In this document: one piece after another, positions 21,529-34,560 of the stretch | Position numbering within the stretch: the first letter of the stretch is position 1 | How the letters are laid out: each line of letters starts with the position of its first letter | NCBI GenBank assembly: GCA_964020085.1 | Contig: OZ026603.1 | Span: forward strand, 6,364,046-6,428,045 | Reading direction: 5' to 3' | Length of the DNA stretch: 64,000 bases | Source: Micromussa lordhowensis | Taxonomy: Eukaryota; Cnidaria; Anthozoa; Scleractinia; Lobophylliidae | Notes under the pieces: generated by a model | What the model was told of the DNA's origin: nothing | Seen by the model: only the letters and a program-made list of their open reading frames with translations | Databases searched by the model: none | Program-made: the position numbers and the translations under genes

Positions 21529-24500
21529 ATCTTGGAGACATTACATTTACAGTTAAAATACATAACATCTACAGATGCCTACTAAATATGTCTGGATTTA
21601 TGAAAACCGTGTTAAAACGAAATCAAGTGGTTTTTTTTTAATTGCTGATTTCTTCAATTTAATTTTCTTCCTTGCTCTCGCTATGACAGCAGATTGTAAT
21701 TCGTACCTAGCATGAAATGTAGAGAACTTCTTGCCGCATGTTTCATTGATCTTCCCTTTTTTTAAATTATTTATCCTACCACCGCCCCCCCCTCCCCCCT
21801 TCGAATTTCTACTAGGTTTAGTCCAGGCTTCACTCGTTTGAATTCAGTTCGTGCGTTCGTTGACTCTGACATGGAGCCGATCGCTTAGCGTTCTGCATTT
21901 GCTGTCTAAAGGAAGTCTGCCTGAGGACATCATTAAGTCCAATGAAGGTGCAAGTCTAACGGTTTGCTAGCAAGCGTCGTCTATTATCCTACGCGGTAAG
22001 GCGGGCCTGATATGTATCAACGGAACATTTAGTCCCGTAAGAGTAGGCCGTTTGCCCTGTAGCGATAATGTTGTGCTTGCTTTAGACAGCAAAGATCTTT
22101 AGCCACACCAATTTAGGGCTTATAGGTGCAATGGACTAGACATTTCCAGCTGCTGTTGGCGTTATTTGCCCTGAACTTTGATTTGGCTAAAGACTTGGAA
22201 AAAAATCTGTTGAAATGTGGATATGCCATTCCGCGCTCGACAAAAATCAAGTTCATCCGGGACATTGCTATTTGCAAGCAAAGCATGGCCAGGAGCAGAG
22301 TGAAGAACATGAGTTCAAGCGCTGATCGTGAGTAGAATTTCCTTGTTTGATCAATTTTAGGCGTTCTCGGCTTCGCTAACTATCAGAACTGTCTGTGATT
22401 CGCTAGCGCGGAAGAATTTTATTTGCGTGTCTTCCGGCTGATGATTGATCAGTTTGTTGAAGTGTTGACATGTTGAAGTGCTCGCCAACTCATGATTATG
22501 GCCTAGTTTGTTTAAAGTTCGATCCATTCTCGATGTAGGAAGCTCTTGTTTAGTCCATTTAGGACGATGCAGGTTATAGAAAGCTAAACTTGATCAACTC
22601 TCCGCCGCCGTTTTTGACATCTGTGCCTTCGTGTGTTTATGTAGACCGTGGCTCCAATTTCATGTTCAAAGCACTCTTAATTAAATTGTAGAATTCATGA
22701 TTGATCGAAAAGACGGTGAAACTAGTCCTCCTGGCCTGAAAAGGCATCCAGGAGAGTTATTTCCCTTTATTTGAGCTATGATAAGCCTTGTGGAAAGCTA
22801 GCGCTAAGACAGAATTGTATCACGATAATCAGTGACAAGTCAAATTCTGTGGCTACGTTTTTGCGAATCCAGACAGATATTGAAAGTAAATGTCACGTAA
22901 GGGCTACTAGTTGGCTGAAATGTAGAAGCAAATAGTCCATTTGACTGCTTACAATGCTCTTTTTGCCATGACTGGCTAATTTAATGCCTAGGAAAGACAT
23001 AGTGAGGTCATTTAGCTAAAATCACAGAGGTTAAACATGTCTAAATTAGTGCCGCGAATCAAGTGATCAATTTAAGCTCTGATTAAGCTTTGTTTGGCTA
23101 GTTCGACTCATTTGAAGCGATTTCAAAGGCTTGCATAGGCATGACATAGCTTCTATTAAAGAGTACATGAGGTAGAAAGCACTCTCAGTACTACATGGTT
23201 TTATTTATGTACACTATCTGACCGATTTGCTAAAAACGTGCCTGCTGTTTTTAGTGCCTGCAGCCTTTAACACGGTTTTCATAAATCCAGACATAAATAC
23301 ATAATAGTTAAAGATATATTTATTAAAAAGAAGAGCCGCTGTACAAAATGCGGCCCTGGATTCTCTTTTAAAACCAGTAAACTCATAGGTAGGGATAAAA
23401 TCAGCTAGCGCATTCCGCAACTTAGCTGATACGTAAGAAAAAAGAGAACTAAGACCATAACTGGTTGTTCCAGGTTAATTGAGGGACAAAATGTAATTTC
23501 CGCGAAGATCATGCATAACAAAGGGGCCGGGACAGAAAACGTATTTTTCACATAAGACGAAAAACCCTTTAAAAAAAAAACAAACAAACATACCTTTATG
23601 AAGTAATACGAGGAAATTTTGAATGCGCTTATTGCATAGAGATGTAGAGCTTGACTTTCGCAGTAAGAGGACAGGTAATCTGCAGATATAAATATCGTTA
23701 TTCTCCTATTTACATCATTATACCGTTTCTTTGACACGAGAATTAGAGCGAAATGAAAGCACAACTTTGTCGCGAATTTTCTATGATTAAAAACTTGTTC
23801 AGAAATCCAAAATCTAAGTTAACAGCACACACCACGTCTACTCCTGAGTATCTGGCTAGAAATCATTTCCTCAGGCCGCGCTTCAGCCATTCGATGAGGG
23901 CCAGTCTCGTGCTTCTTACTGTTGCCTCGCTCATGCCCAAAAAGAATTCTGGGTAATTCTGCCATTCCATGACAAGGGAAGAGTCCCGATTCTCATTTTA
24001 AGATTTCTTTATAAGTGTCGGGCCACCCAGTCCTACCAGCAAAGTACAGCCTGCATTGACGTTTTTAGCTGTCAAAACGTGCCCAAATTGTATCGGTAGG
24101 TCTTGGAATTCGTCCACAGAAAGGCCAGAGAGACAACTTCACTCGTGAACCACCATGTTTGCAACAGAGCCTTTAAAGCGTCCCAGTCTGCATGAAACCA
24201 TCTCTCGCCTCTCTCTAAGACAAGACCAGACACGCACGGTTCTTACGTTACGTTTGTGCCTATGAAATCAACTGAAATGGCAATTGCTGGTTTAAAAAAT
24301 GAAAAAAAAAACCCAGCATGTTCATATTTTTTGGTAGGCTAGCCATCGAAGAGCCAGAACATTTGCGCATGCGCTGACGGAATGTTTGAACAAGAGAGAA
24401 AAACGCAGTACCTCCAGACACCGGCGCTGGAGCATCGTACCAAACGAGTCATCCCGGGATTTCGGCTCGTGCGATCGCTTTTGGACGCAGTTGGCCCTTC

Positions 24501-24784
24501 GCTGCTTTCTGCTACCGACCTTGCCTCCCGGTACGGCATTGAGGGAGAGATATGTCGGCCCCTAAACCATATGTGACAAATCCCACGCCTACTCACAGCT
24601 CCAAACCGCCCTTGTCAATATAGCGTAAGAATTAGATGGCTTATATATTGAAGAGAAAAGTCATTTTCTCTGTCATATGGTAAGCACTGGAGTCGCAGAT
24701 TAATTAAAAAGTGTGCGCATGCGCCCTGCTAAAGGTAACATACATACAGTCATAAGCTTTTTCCGAATAACTACAGGAGCTAAT
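21529..24784. repeat. Array unit 3
   Basis: 3,256 bp; insert at 21589-23293. G allele at both linked sites. Poly-C tract shortened and interrupted (ACCGCCCCCCC near 21780). Private changes include GTTCGTGCG (21848), CATAAGACGAAA (23551), a missing base pair near 24000, AAAGTACAGCCTGC (24042) and CGGCTCGTG (24464). Confidence 0.95.
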
Positions 24785-27700
24785 ATCTTGGAGACATTAC
24801 ATTTACAGTTAAAATACATAACATCTACAGATGCCTACTAAATATGTCTGGATTTATGAAAACCGTGTTAAAACGAAATCAAGTGGTTTTTTTTTAATTG
24901 CTGATTTCTTCAATTTAATTTTCTTCCTTGCTCTCGCTATGACAGCAGATTGTAATTCGTACCTAGCATGAAATGTAGAGAACTTCTTGCCGCATGTTTC
25001 ATTGATCTTCCCTTTTTTTAAATTATTTATCCTACCACCCCCCCCCTCCCCCCTTCGAATTTCTACTAGGTTTAGTCCAGGCTTCACTCGTTTGAATTCA
25101 GTTCGCGCGTTCGTTGACTCTGACATGGAGCCGATCGCTTAGCGTTCTGCATTTGCTGTCTAAAGGAAGTCTGCCTGAGGACATCATTAAGTCCAATGAA
25201 GGTGCAAGTCTAACGGTTTGCTAGCAAGCGTCGTCTATTATCCTACGCGGTAAGGCGGGCCTGATATGTATCAACGGAACATTTAGTCCCGTAAGAGTAG
25301 GCCGTTTGCCCTGTAGCGATAATGTTGTGCTTGCTTTAGACAGCAAAGATCTTTAGCCACACCAATTTAGGGCTTATAGGTGCAATGGACTAGACATTTC
25401 CAGCTGCTGTTGGCGTTATTTGCCCTGAACTTTGATTTGGCTAAAGACTTGGAAAAAAATCTGTTGAAATGTGGATATGCCATTCCGCGCTCGACAAAAA
25501 TCAAGTTCATCCGGGACATTGCTATTTGCAAGCAAAGCATGGCCAGGAGCAGAGTGAAGAACATGAGTTCAAGCGCTGATCGTGAGTAGAATTTCCTTGT
25601 TTGATCAATTTTAGGCGTTCTCGGCTTCGCTAACTATCAGAACTGTCTGTGATTCGCTAGCGCGGAAGAATTTTATTTGCGTGTCTTCCGGCTGATGATT
25701 GATCAGTTTGTTGAAGTGTTGACATGTTGAAGTGCTCGCCAACTCATGATTATGGCCTAGTTTGTTTAAAGTTCGATCCATTCTCGATGTAGGAAGCTCT
25801 TGTTTAGTCCATTTAGGACGATGCAGGTTATAGAAAGCTAAACTTGATCAACTCTCCGCCGCCGTTTTTGACATCTGTGCCTTCGTGTGTTTATGTAGAC
25901 CGTGGCTCCAATTTCATGTTCAAAGCACTCTTAATTAAATTGTAGAATTCATGATTGATCGAAAAGACGGTGAAACTAGTCCTCCTGGCCTGAAAAGGCA
26001 TCCAGGAGAGTTATTTCCCTTTATTTGAGCTATGATAAGCCTTGTGGAAAGCTAGCGCTAAGACAGAATTGTATCACGATAATCAGTGACAAGTCAAATT
26101 CTGTGGCTACGTTTTTGCGAATCCAGACAGATATTGAAAGTAAATGTCACGTAAGGGCTACTAGTTGGCTGAAATGTAGAAGCAAATAGTCCATTTGACT
26201 GCTTACAATGCTCTTTTTGCCATGACTGGCTAATTTAATGCCTAGGAAAGACATAGTGAGGTCATTTAGCTAAAATCACAGAGGTTAAACATGTCTAAAT
26301 TAGTGCCGCGAATCAAGTGATCAATTTAAGCTCTGATTAAGCTTTGTTTGGCTAGTTCGACTCATTTGAAGCGATTTCAAAGGCTTGCATAGGCATGACA
26401 TAGCTTCTATTAAAGAGTACATGAGGTAGAAAGCACTCTCAGTACTACATGGTTTTATTTATGTACACTATCTGACCGATTTGCTAAAAACGTGCCTGCT
26501 GTTTTTAGTGCCTGCAGCCTTTAACACGGTTTTCATAAATCCAGACATAAATACATAATAGTTAAAGATATATTTATTAAAAAGAAGAGCCGCTGTACAA
26601 AATGCGGCCCTGGATTCTCTTTTAAAACCAGTAAACTCATAGGTAGGGATAAAATCAGCTAGCGCATTCCGCAACTTAGCTGATACGTAAGAAAAAAGAG
26701 AACTAAGACCATAACTGGTTGTTCCAGGTTAATTGAGGGACAAAATGTAATTTCCGCGAAGATCATGCATAACAAAGGGGCCGGGACAGAAAACGTATTT
26801 TTCACATAAGCAGAAAAACCCTTTAAAAAAAAAACAAACAAACATACCTTTATGAAGTAATACGAGGAAATTTTGAATGCGCTTATTGCATAGAGATGTA
26901 GAGCTTGACTTTCGCAGTAAGAGGACAGGTAATCTGCAGATATAAATATCGTTATTCTCCTATTTACATCATTATACCGTTTCTTTGACACGAGAATTAG
27001 AGCGAAATGAAAGCACAACTTTGTCGCGAATTTTCTATGATTAAAAACTTGTTCAGAAATCCAAAATCTAAGTTAACAGCACACACCACGTCTACTCCTG
27101 AGTATCTGGCTAGAAATCATTTCCTCAGGCCGCGCTTCAGCCATTCGATGAGGGCCAGTCTCGTGCTTCTTACTGTTGCCTCGCTCATGCCCAAAAAGAA
27201 TTCTGGGTAATTCTGCCATTCCATGACAAGGGAAGAGTCCCGATTCTCATTTTATAGATTTCTTTATAAGTGTCGGGCCACCCAGTCCTACCAGCAAAAT
27301 ACAGCCTCCATTGACGTTTTTAGCTGTCAAAACGTGCCCAAATTGTATCGGTAGGTCTTGGAATTCGTCCACAGAAAGGCCAGAGAGACAACTTCACTCG
27401 TGAACCACCATGTTTGCAACAGAGCCTTTAAAGCGTCCCAGTCTGCATGAAACCATCTCTCGCCTCTCTCTAAGACAAGACCAGACACGCACGGTTCTTA
27501 CGTTACGTTTGTGCCTATGAAATCAACTGAAATGGCAATTGCTGGTTTAAAAAATGAAAAAAAAAAAACAGCATGTTCATATTTTTTGGTAGGCTAGCCA
27601 TCGAAGAGCCAGAACATTTGCGCATGCGCTGACGGAATGTTTGAACAAGAGAGAAAAACGCAGTACCTCCAGACACCGGCGCTGGAGCATCGTACCAAAC

Positions 27701-28039
27701 GAGTCATCCCGGGATTTCGGCCCGTGCGATCGCTTTTGGACGCAGTTGGCCCTTCGCTGCTTTCTGCTACCGACCTTGCCTCCCGGTACGGCATTGAGGG
27801 AGAGATATGTCGGCCCCTAAACCATATGTGACAAATCCCACGCCTACTCACAGCTCCAAACCGCCCTTGTCAATATAGCGTAAGAATTAGATGGCTTATA
27901 TATTGAAGAGAAAAGTCATTTTCTCTGTCATATGGTAAGCACTGGAGTCGCAGATTAATTAAAAAGTGTGCGCATGCGCCCTGCTAAAGGTAACATACAT
28001 ACAGTCATAAGCTTTTTCCGAATAACTACAGGAGCTAAT
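24785..28039. repeat. Array unit 4
   Basis: 3,255 bp, the shortest of the complete internal units, mainly through a shorter poly-C tract. Insert at 24845-26547. G allele at both linked sites. No other private change noticed by eye. Confidence 0.95.
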
Positions 28040-31000
28040 ATCTTGGAGACATTACATTTACAGTTAAAATACATAACATCTACAGATGCCTACTAAATAT
28101 GTCTGGATTTATGAAAACCGTGTTAAAACGAAATCAGGTGGTTTTTTTTTAATTGCTGATTTCTTCAATTTAATTTTCTTCCTTGCTCTCGCTATGACAG
28201 CAGATTGTAATTCGTACCTAGCATGAAATGTAGAGAACTTCTTGCCGCATGTTTCATTGATCTTCCCTTTTTTTTAAATTATTTATCCTACAACCCCCCC
28301 CCCCCCCTTCCCCCTTCGAATTTCTACTAGGTTTAGTCCAGGATTCACTCGTTTGAATTCAGTTCGCGCGTTCGTTGACTCTGACATGGAGCCGATCGCT
28401 TAGCGTTCTGCATTTGCTGTCTAAAGGAAGTCTGCCTGAGGACATCATTAAGTCCAATGAAGGTGCAAGTCTAACGGTTTGCTAGCAAGCGTCGTCTATT
28501 ATCCTACGCGGTAAGGCGGGCCTGATATGTATCAACGGAACATTTAGTCCCGTAAGAGTAGGCCGTTTGCCCTGTAGCGATAATGTTGTGCTTGCTTTAG
28601 ACAGCAAAGATCTTTAGCCACACCAATTTAGGGCTTATAGGTGCAATGGACTAGACATTTCCAGCTGCTGTTGGCGTTATTTGCCCTGAACTTTGATTTG
28701 GCTAAAGACTTGGAAAAAAATCTGTTGAAATGTGGATATGCCATTCCGCGCTCGACAAAAATCAAGTTCATCCGGGACATTGCTATTTGCAAGCAAAGCA
28801 TGGCCAGGAGCAGAGTGAAGAACATGAGTTCAAGCGCTGATCGTGAGTAGAATTTCCTTGTTTGATCAATTTTAGGCGTTCTCGGCTTCGCTAACTATCA
28901 GAACTGTCTGTGATTCGCTAGCGCGGAAGAATTTTATTTGCGTGTCTTCCGGCTGATGATTGATCAGTTTGTTGAAGTGTTGACATGTTGAAGTGCTCGC
29001 CAACTCATGATTATGGCCTAGTTTGTTTAAAGTTCGATCCATTCTCGATGTAGGAAGCTCTTGTTTAGTCCATTTAGGACGATGCAGGTTATAGAAAGCT
29101 AAACTTGATCAACTCTCCGCCGCCGTTTTTGACATCTGTGCCTTCGTGTGTTTATGTAGACCGTGGCTCCAATTTCATGTTCAAAGCACTCTTAATTAAA
29201 TTGTAGAATTCATGATTCATCGAAAAGACGGTGAAACTAGTCCTCCTGGCCTGAAAAGGCATCCAGGAGAGTTATTTCCCTTTATTTGAGCTATGATAAG
29301 CCTTGTGGAAAGCTAGCGCTAAGACAGAATTGTATCACGATAATCAGTGACAAGTCAAATTCTGTGGCTACGTTTTTGCGAATCCAGACAGATATTGAAA
29401 GTAAATGTCACGTAAGGGCTACTAGTTGGCTGAAATGTAGAAGCAAATAGTCCATTTGACTGCTTACAATGCTCTTTTTGCCATGACTGGCTAATTTAAT
29501 GCCTAGGAAAGACATAGTGAGGTCATTTAGCTAAAATCACAGAGGTTAAACATGTCTAAATTAGTGCCGCGAATCAAGTGATCAATTTAAGCTCTGATTA
29601 AGCTTTGTTTGGCTAGTTCGACTCATTTGAAGCGATTTCAAAGGCTTGCATAGGCATGACATAGCTTCTATTAAAGAGTACATGAGGTAGAAAGCACTCT
29701 CAGTACTACATGGTTTTATTTATGTACACTATCTGACCGATTTCCTAAAAACGTGCCTGCTGTTTTTAGTGCCTGCAGCCTTTAACACGGTTTTCATAAA
29801 TCCAGACATAAATACATAATAGTTAAAGATATATTTATTAAAAAGAAGAGCCGCTGTACAAAATGCGGTCCTGGATTCTCTTTTAAAACCAGTAAACTCA
29901 TAGGTAGGGATAAAATCAGCTAGCGCATTCCGCAACTTAGCTGATACGTAAGAAAAAAGAGAACTAAGACCATAACTGGTTGTTCCAGGTTAATTGAGGG
30001 ACAAAATGTAATTTCCGCGAAGATCATGCATAACAAAGGGGCCGGGAAAGAAAACGTATTTTTCACATAAGCAGAAAAACCCTTTAAAAAAAAAACAAAC
30101 AAACATACCTTTATGAAGTAATACGAGGAAATTTTGAATGCGCTTATTGCATAGAGATGTAGAGCTTGACTTTCGCAGTAAGAGGACAGGTAATCTGCAG
30201 ATATAAATATCGTTATTCTCCTATTTACATCATTATACCGTTTCTTTGACACGAGAATTAGAGCGAAATGAAAGCACAACTTTGTCGCGAATTTTCTATG
30301 ATTAAAAACTTGTTCAGAAATCCAAAATCTAAGTTAACAGCACACACCACGTCTACTCCTGAGTATCTGGCTAGAAATCATTTCCTCAGGCCGCGCTTCA
30401 GCCATTCGATGAGGGCCAGTCTCGTGCTTCTTACTGTTGCCTCGCTCATGCCCAAAAAGAATTCTGGGTAATTCTGCCATTCCATGACAAGGGAAGAGTC
30501 CCGATTCTCATTTTATAGATTTCTTTATAAGTGTCGGGCCACCCAGTCCTACCAGCAAAATACAGCCTCCATTGACGTTTTTAGCTGTCAAAACGTGCCC
30601 AAATTGTATCGGTAGGTCTTGGAATTCGTCCACAGAAAGGCCAGAGAGACAACTTCACTCGTGAACCACCATGTTTGCAACAGAGCCTTTAAAGCGTCCC
30701 AGTCTGCATGAAACCATCTCTCGCCTCTCTCTAAGACAAGACCAGACACGCACGGTTCTTACGTTACGTTTGTGCCTATGAAATCAACTGAAATGGCAAT
30801 TGCTGGTTTAAAAAATGAAAAAAAAAACCAGCATGTTCATATTTTTTGGTAGGCTAGCCATCGAAGAGCCAGAACATTTGCGCATGCGCTGACGGAATGT
30901 TTGAACAAGAGAGAAAAACGCAGTACCTCCAGACACCGGCGCTGGAGCATCGTACCAAACGAGTCATCCCGGGATTTCGGCCCGTGCGATCGCTTTTGGA

Positions 31001-31299
31001 CGCAGTTGGCCCTTCGCTGCTTTCTGCTACCGACCTTGCCTCCCGGTACGGCATTGAGGGAGAGATATGTCGGCCCCTAAACCATATGTGACAAATCCCA
31101 CGCCTACTCACAGCTCCAAACCGCCCTTGTCAATATAGCGTAAGAATTAGATGGCTTATATATTAAAGAGAAAAGTCATTTTCTCTGTCATATGGTAAGC
31201 ACTGGAGTCGCAGATTAATTAAAAAGTGTGCGCATGCGCCCTGCTAAAGGTAACATACATACAGTCATAAGCTTTTTCCGAATAACTACAGGAGCTAAT
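28040..31299. repeat. Array unit 5
   Basis: 3,260 bp; insert at 28100-29808. First of the block of units 5-9 with GGGAAAGAAAAC (near 30045) in place of GGGACAGAAAAC. It carries CCTTCCCCC and GGATTCACTCG after the poly-C tract, shared with unit 8 (unit 6 has GGATTTACTCG). Private: AATCAGGTGG (28132), ATGCGGTCCTGG (29864), TATATTAAAGAG (31159). Confidence 0.95.
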
Positions 31300-34200
31300 A
31301 TCTTGGAGACATTACATTTACAGTTAAAATACATAACATCTACAGATGCCTACTAAATATGTCTGGATTTATGAAAACCGTGTTAAAACGAAATCAAGTG
31401 GTTTTTTTTTAATTGCTGATTTCTTCAATTTAATTTTCTTCCTTGCTCTCGCTATGACAGCAGATTGTAATTCGTACCTAGCATGAAATGTAGAGAACTT
31501 CTTGCCGCATGTTTCATTGATCTTCCCTTTTTTTAAATTATTTATCCTACCACCCCCCCCCCCCCCCCTTCCCCCTTCGAATTTCTACTAGGTTTAGTCC
31601 AGGATTTACTCGTTTGAATTCAGTTCGCGCGTTCGTTGACTCTGACATGGAGCCGATCGCTTAGCGTTCTGCATTTGCTGTCTAAAGGAAGTCTGCCTGA
31701 GGACATCATTAAGTCCAATGAAGGTGCAAGTCTAACGGTTTGCTAGCAAGCGTCGTCTATTATCCTACGCGGTAAGGCGGGCCTGATATGTATCAACGGA
31801 ACATTTAGTCCCGTAAGAGTAGGCCGTTTGCCCTGTAGCGATAATGTTGTGCTTGCTTTAGACAGCAAAGATCTTTAGCCACACCAATTTAGGGCTTATA
31901 GGTGCAATGGACTAGACATTTCCAGCTGCTGTTGGCGTTATTTGCCCTGAACTTTGATTTGGCTAAAGACTTGGAAAAAAATCTGTTGAAATGTGGATAT
32001 GCCATTCCGCGCTCGACAAAAATCAAGTTCATCCGGGACATTGCTATTTGCAAGCAAAGCATGGCCAGGAGCAGAGTGAAGAACATGAGTTCAAGCGCTG
32101 ATCGTGAGTAGAATTTCCTTGTTTGATCAATTTTAGGCGTTCTCGGCTTCGCTAACTATCAGAACTGTCTGTGATTCGCTAGCGCGGAAGAATTTTATTT
32201 GCGTGTCTTCCGGCTGATGATTGATCAGTTTGTTGAAGTGTTGACATGTTGAAGTGCTCGCCAACTCATGATTATGGCCTAGTTTGTTTAAAGTTCGATC
32301 CATTCTCGATGTAGGAAGCTCTTGTTTAGTCCATTTAGGACGATGCAGGTTATAGAAAGCTAAACTTGATCAACTCTCCGCCGCCGTTTTTGACATCTGT
32401 GCCTTCGTGTGTTTATGTAGACCGTGGCTCCAATTTCATGTTCAAAGCACTCTTAATTAAATTGTAGAATTCATGATTCATCGAAAAGACGGTGAAACTA
32501 GTCCTCCTGGCCTGAAAAGGCATCCAGGAGAGTTATTTCCCTTTATTTGAGCTATGATAAGCCTTGTGGAAAGCTAGCGCTAAGACAGAATTGTATCACG
32601 ATAATCAGTGACAAGTCAAATTCTGTGGCTACGTTTTTGCGAATCCAGACAGATATTGAAAGTAAATGTCACGTAAGGGCTACTAGTTGGCTGAAATGTA
32701 GAAGCAAATAGTCCATTTGACTGCTTACAATGCTCTTTTTGCCATGACTGGCTAATTTAATGCCTAGGAAAGACATAGTGAGGTCATTTAGCTAAAATCA
32801 CAGAGGTTAAACATGTCTAAATTAGTGCCGCGAATCAAGTGATCAATTTAAGCTCTGATTAAGCTTTGTTTGGCTAGTTCGACTCATTTGAAGCGATTTC
32901 AAAGGCTTGCATAGGCATGACATAGCTTCTATTAAAGAGTACATGAGGTAGAAAGCACTCTCAGTACTACATGGTTTTATTTATGTACACTATCTGACCG
33001 ATTTCCTAAAAACGTGCCTGCTGTTTTTAGTGCCTGCAGCCTTTAACACGGTTTTCATAAATCCAGACATAAATACATAATAGTTAAAGATATATTTATT
33101 AAAAAGAAGAGCCGCTGTACAAAATGCGGCCCTGGATTCTCTTTTAAAACCAGTAAACTCATAGGTAGGGATAAAATCAGCTAGCGCATTCCGCAACTTA
33201 GCTGATACGTAAGAAAAAAGAGAACTAAGACCATAACTGGTTGTTCCAGGTTAATTGAGGGACAAAATGTAATTTCCGCGAAGATCATGCATAACAAAGG
33301 GGCCGGGAAAGAAAACGTATTTTTCACATAAGCAGAAAAACCCTTTAAAAAAAAAACAAACAAACATACCTTTATGAAGTAATACGAGGAAATTTTGAAT
33401 GCGCTTATTGCATAGAGATGTAGAGCTTGACTTTCGCAGTAAGAGGACAGGTAATCTGCAGATATAAATATCGTTATTCTCCTATTTACATCATTATACC
33501 GTTTCTTTGACACGAGAATTAGAGCGAAATGAAAGCACAACTTTGTCGCGAATTTTCTATGATTAAAAACTTGTTCAGAAATCCAAAATCTAAGTTAACA
33601 GCACACACCACGTCTACTCCTGAGTATCTGGCTAGAAATCATTTCCTCAGGCCGCGCTTCAGCCATTCGATGAGGGCCAGTCTCGTGCTTCTTACTGTTG
33701 CCTCGCTCATGCCCAAAAAGAATTCTGGGTAATTCTGCCATTCCATGACAAGGGAAGAGTCCCGATTCTCATTTTATAGATTTCTTTATAAGTGTCGGGC
33801 CACCCAGTCCTACCAGCAAAATACAGCCTCCATTGACGTTTTTAGCTGTCAAAACGTGCCCAAATTGTATCGGTAGGTCTTGGAATTCGTCCACAGAAAG
33901 GCCAGAGAGACAACTTCACTCGTGAACCACCATGTTTGCAACAGAGCCTTTAAAGCGTCCCAGTCTGCATGAAACCATCTCTCGCCTCTCTCTAAGACAA
34001 GACCAGACACGCACGGTTCTTACGTTACGTTTGTGCCTATGAAATCAACTGAAATGGCAATTGCTGGTTTAAAAAATGAAAAAAAAAAACAGCATGTTCA
34101 TATTTTTTGGTAGGCTAGCCATCGAAGAGCCAGAACATTTGCGCATGCGCTGACGGAATGTTTGAACAAGAGAGAAAAACGCAGTACCTCCAGACACCGG

Positions 34201-34560
34201 CGCTGGAGCATCGTACCAAACGAGTCATCCCGGGATTTCGGCCCGTGCGATCGCTTTTGGACGCAGTTGGCCCTTCGCTGCTTTCTGCTACCGACCTTGC
34301 CTCCCGGTACGGCATTGAGGGAGAGATATGTCGGCCCCTAAACCATATGTGACAAATCCCACGCCTACTCACAGCTCCAAACCGCCCTTGTCAATATAGC
34401 GTAAGAATTAGATGGCTTATATATTGAAGAGAAAAGTCATTTTCTCTGTCATATGGTAAGCACTGGAGTCGCAGATTAATTAAAAAGTGTGCGCATGCGC
34501 CCTGCTAAAGGTAACATACATACAGTCATAAGCTTTTTCCGAATAACTACAGGAGCTAAT
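31300..34560. repeat. Array unit 6
   Basis: 3,261 bp, the longest unit; insert at 31360-33069. The longest poly-C tract seen (near 31552-31570) is followed by CTTCCCCC, and GGATTTACTCG is private. Confidence 0.95.
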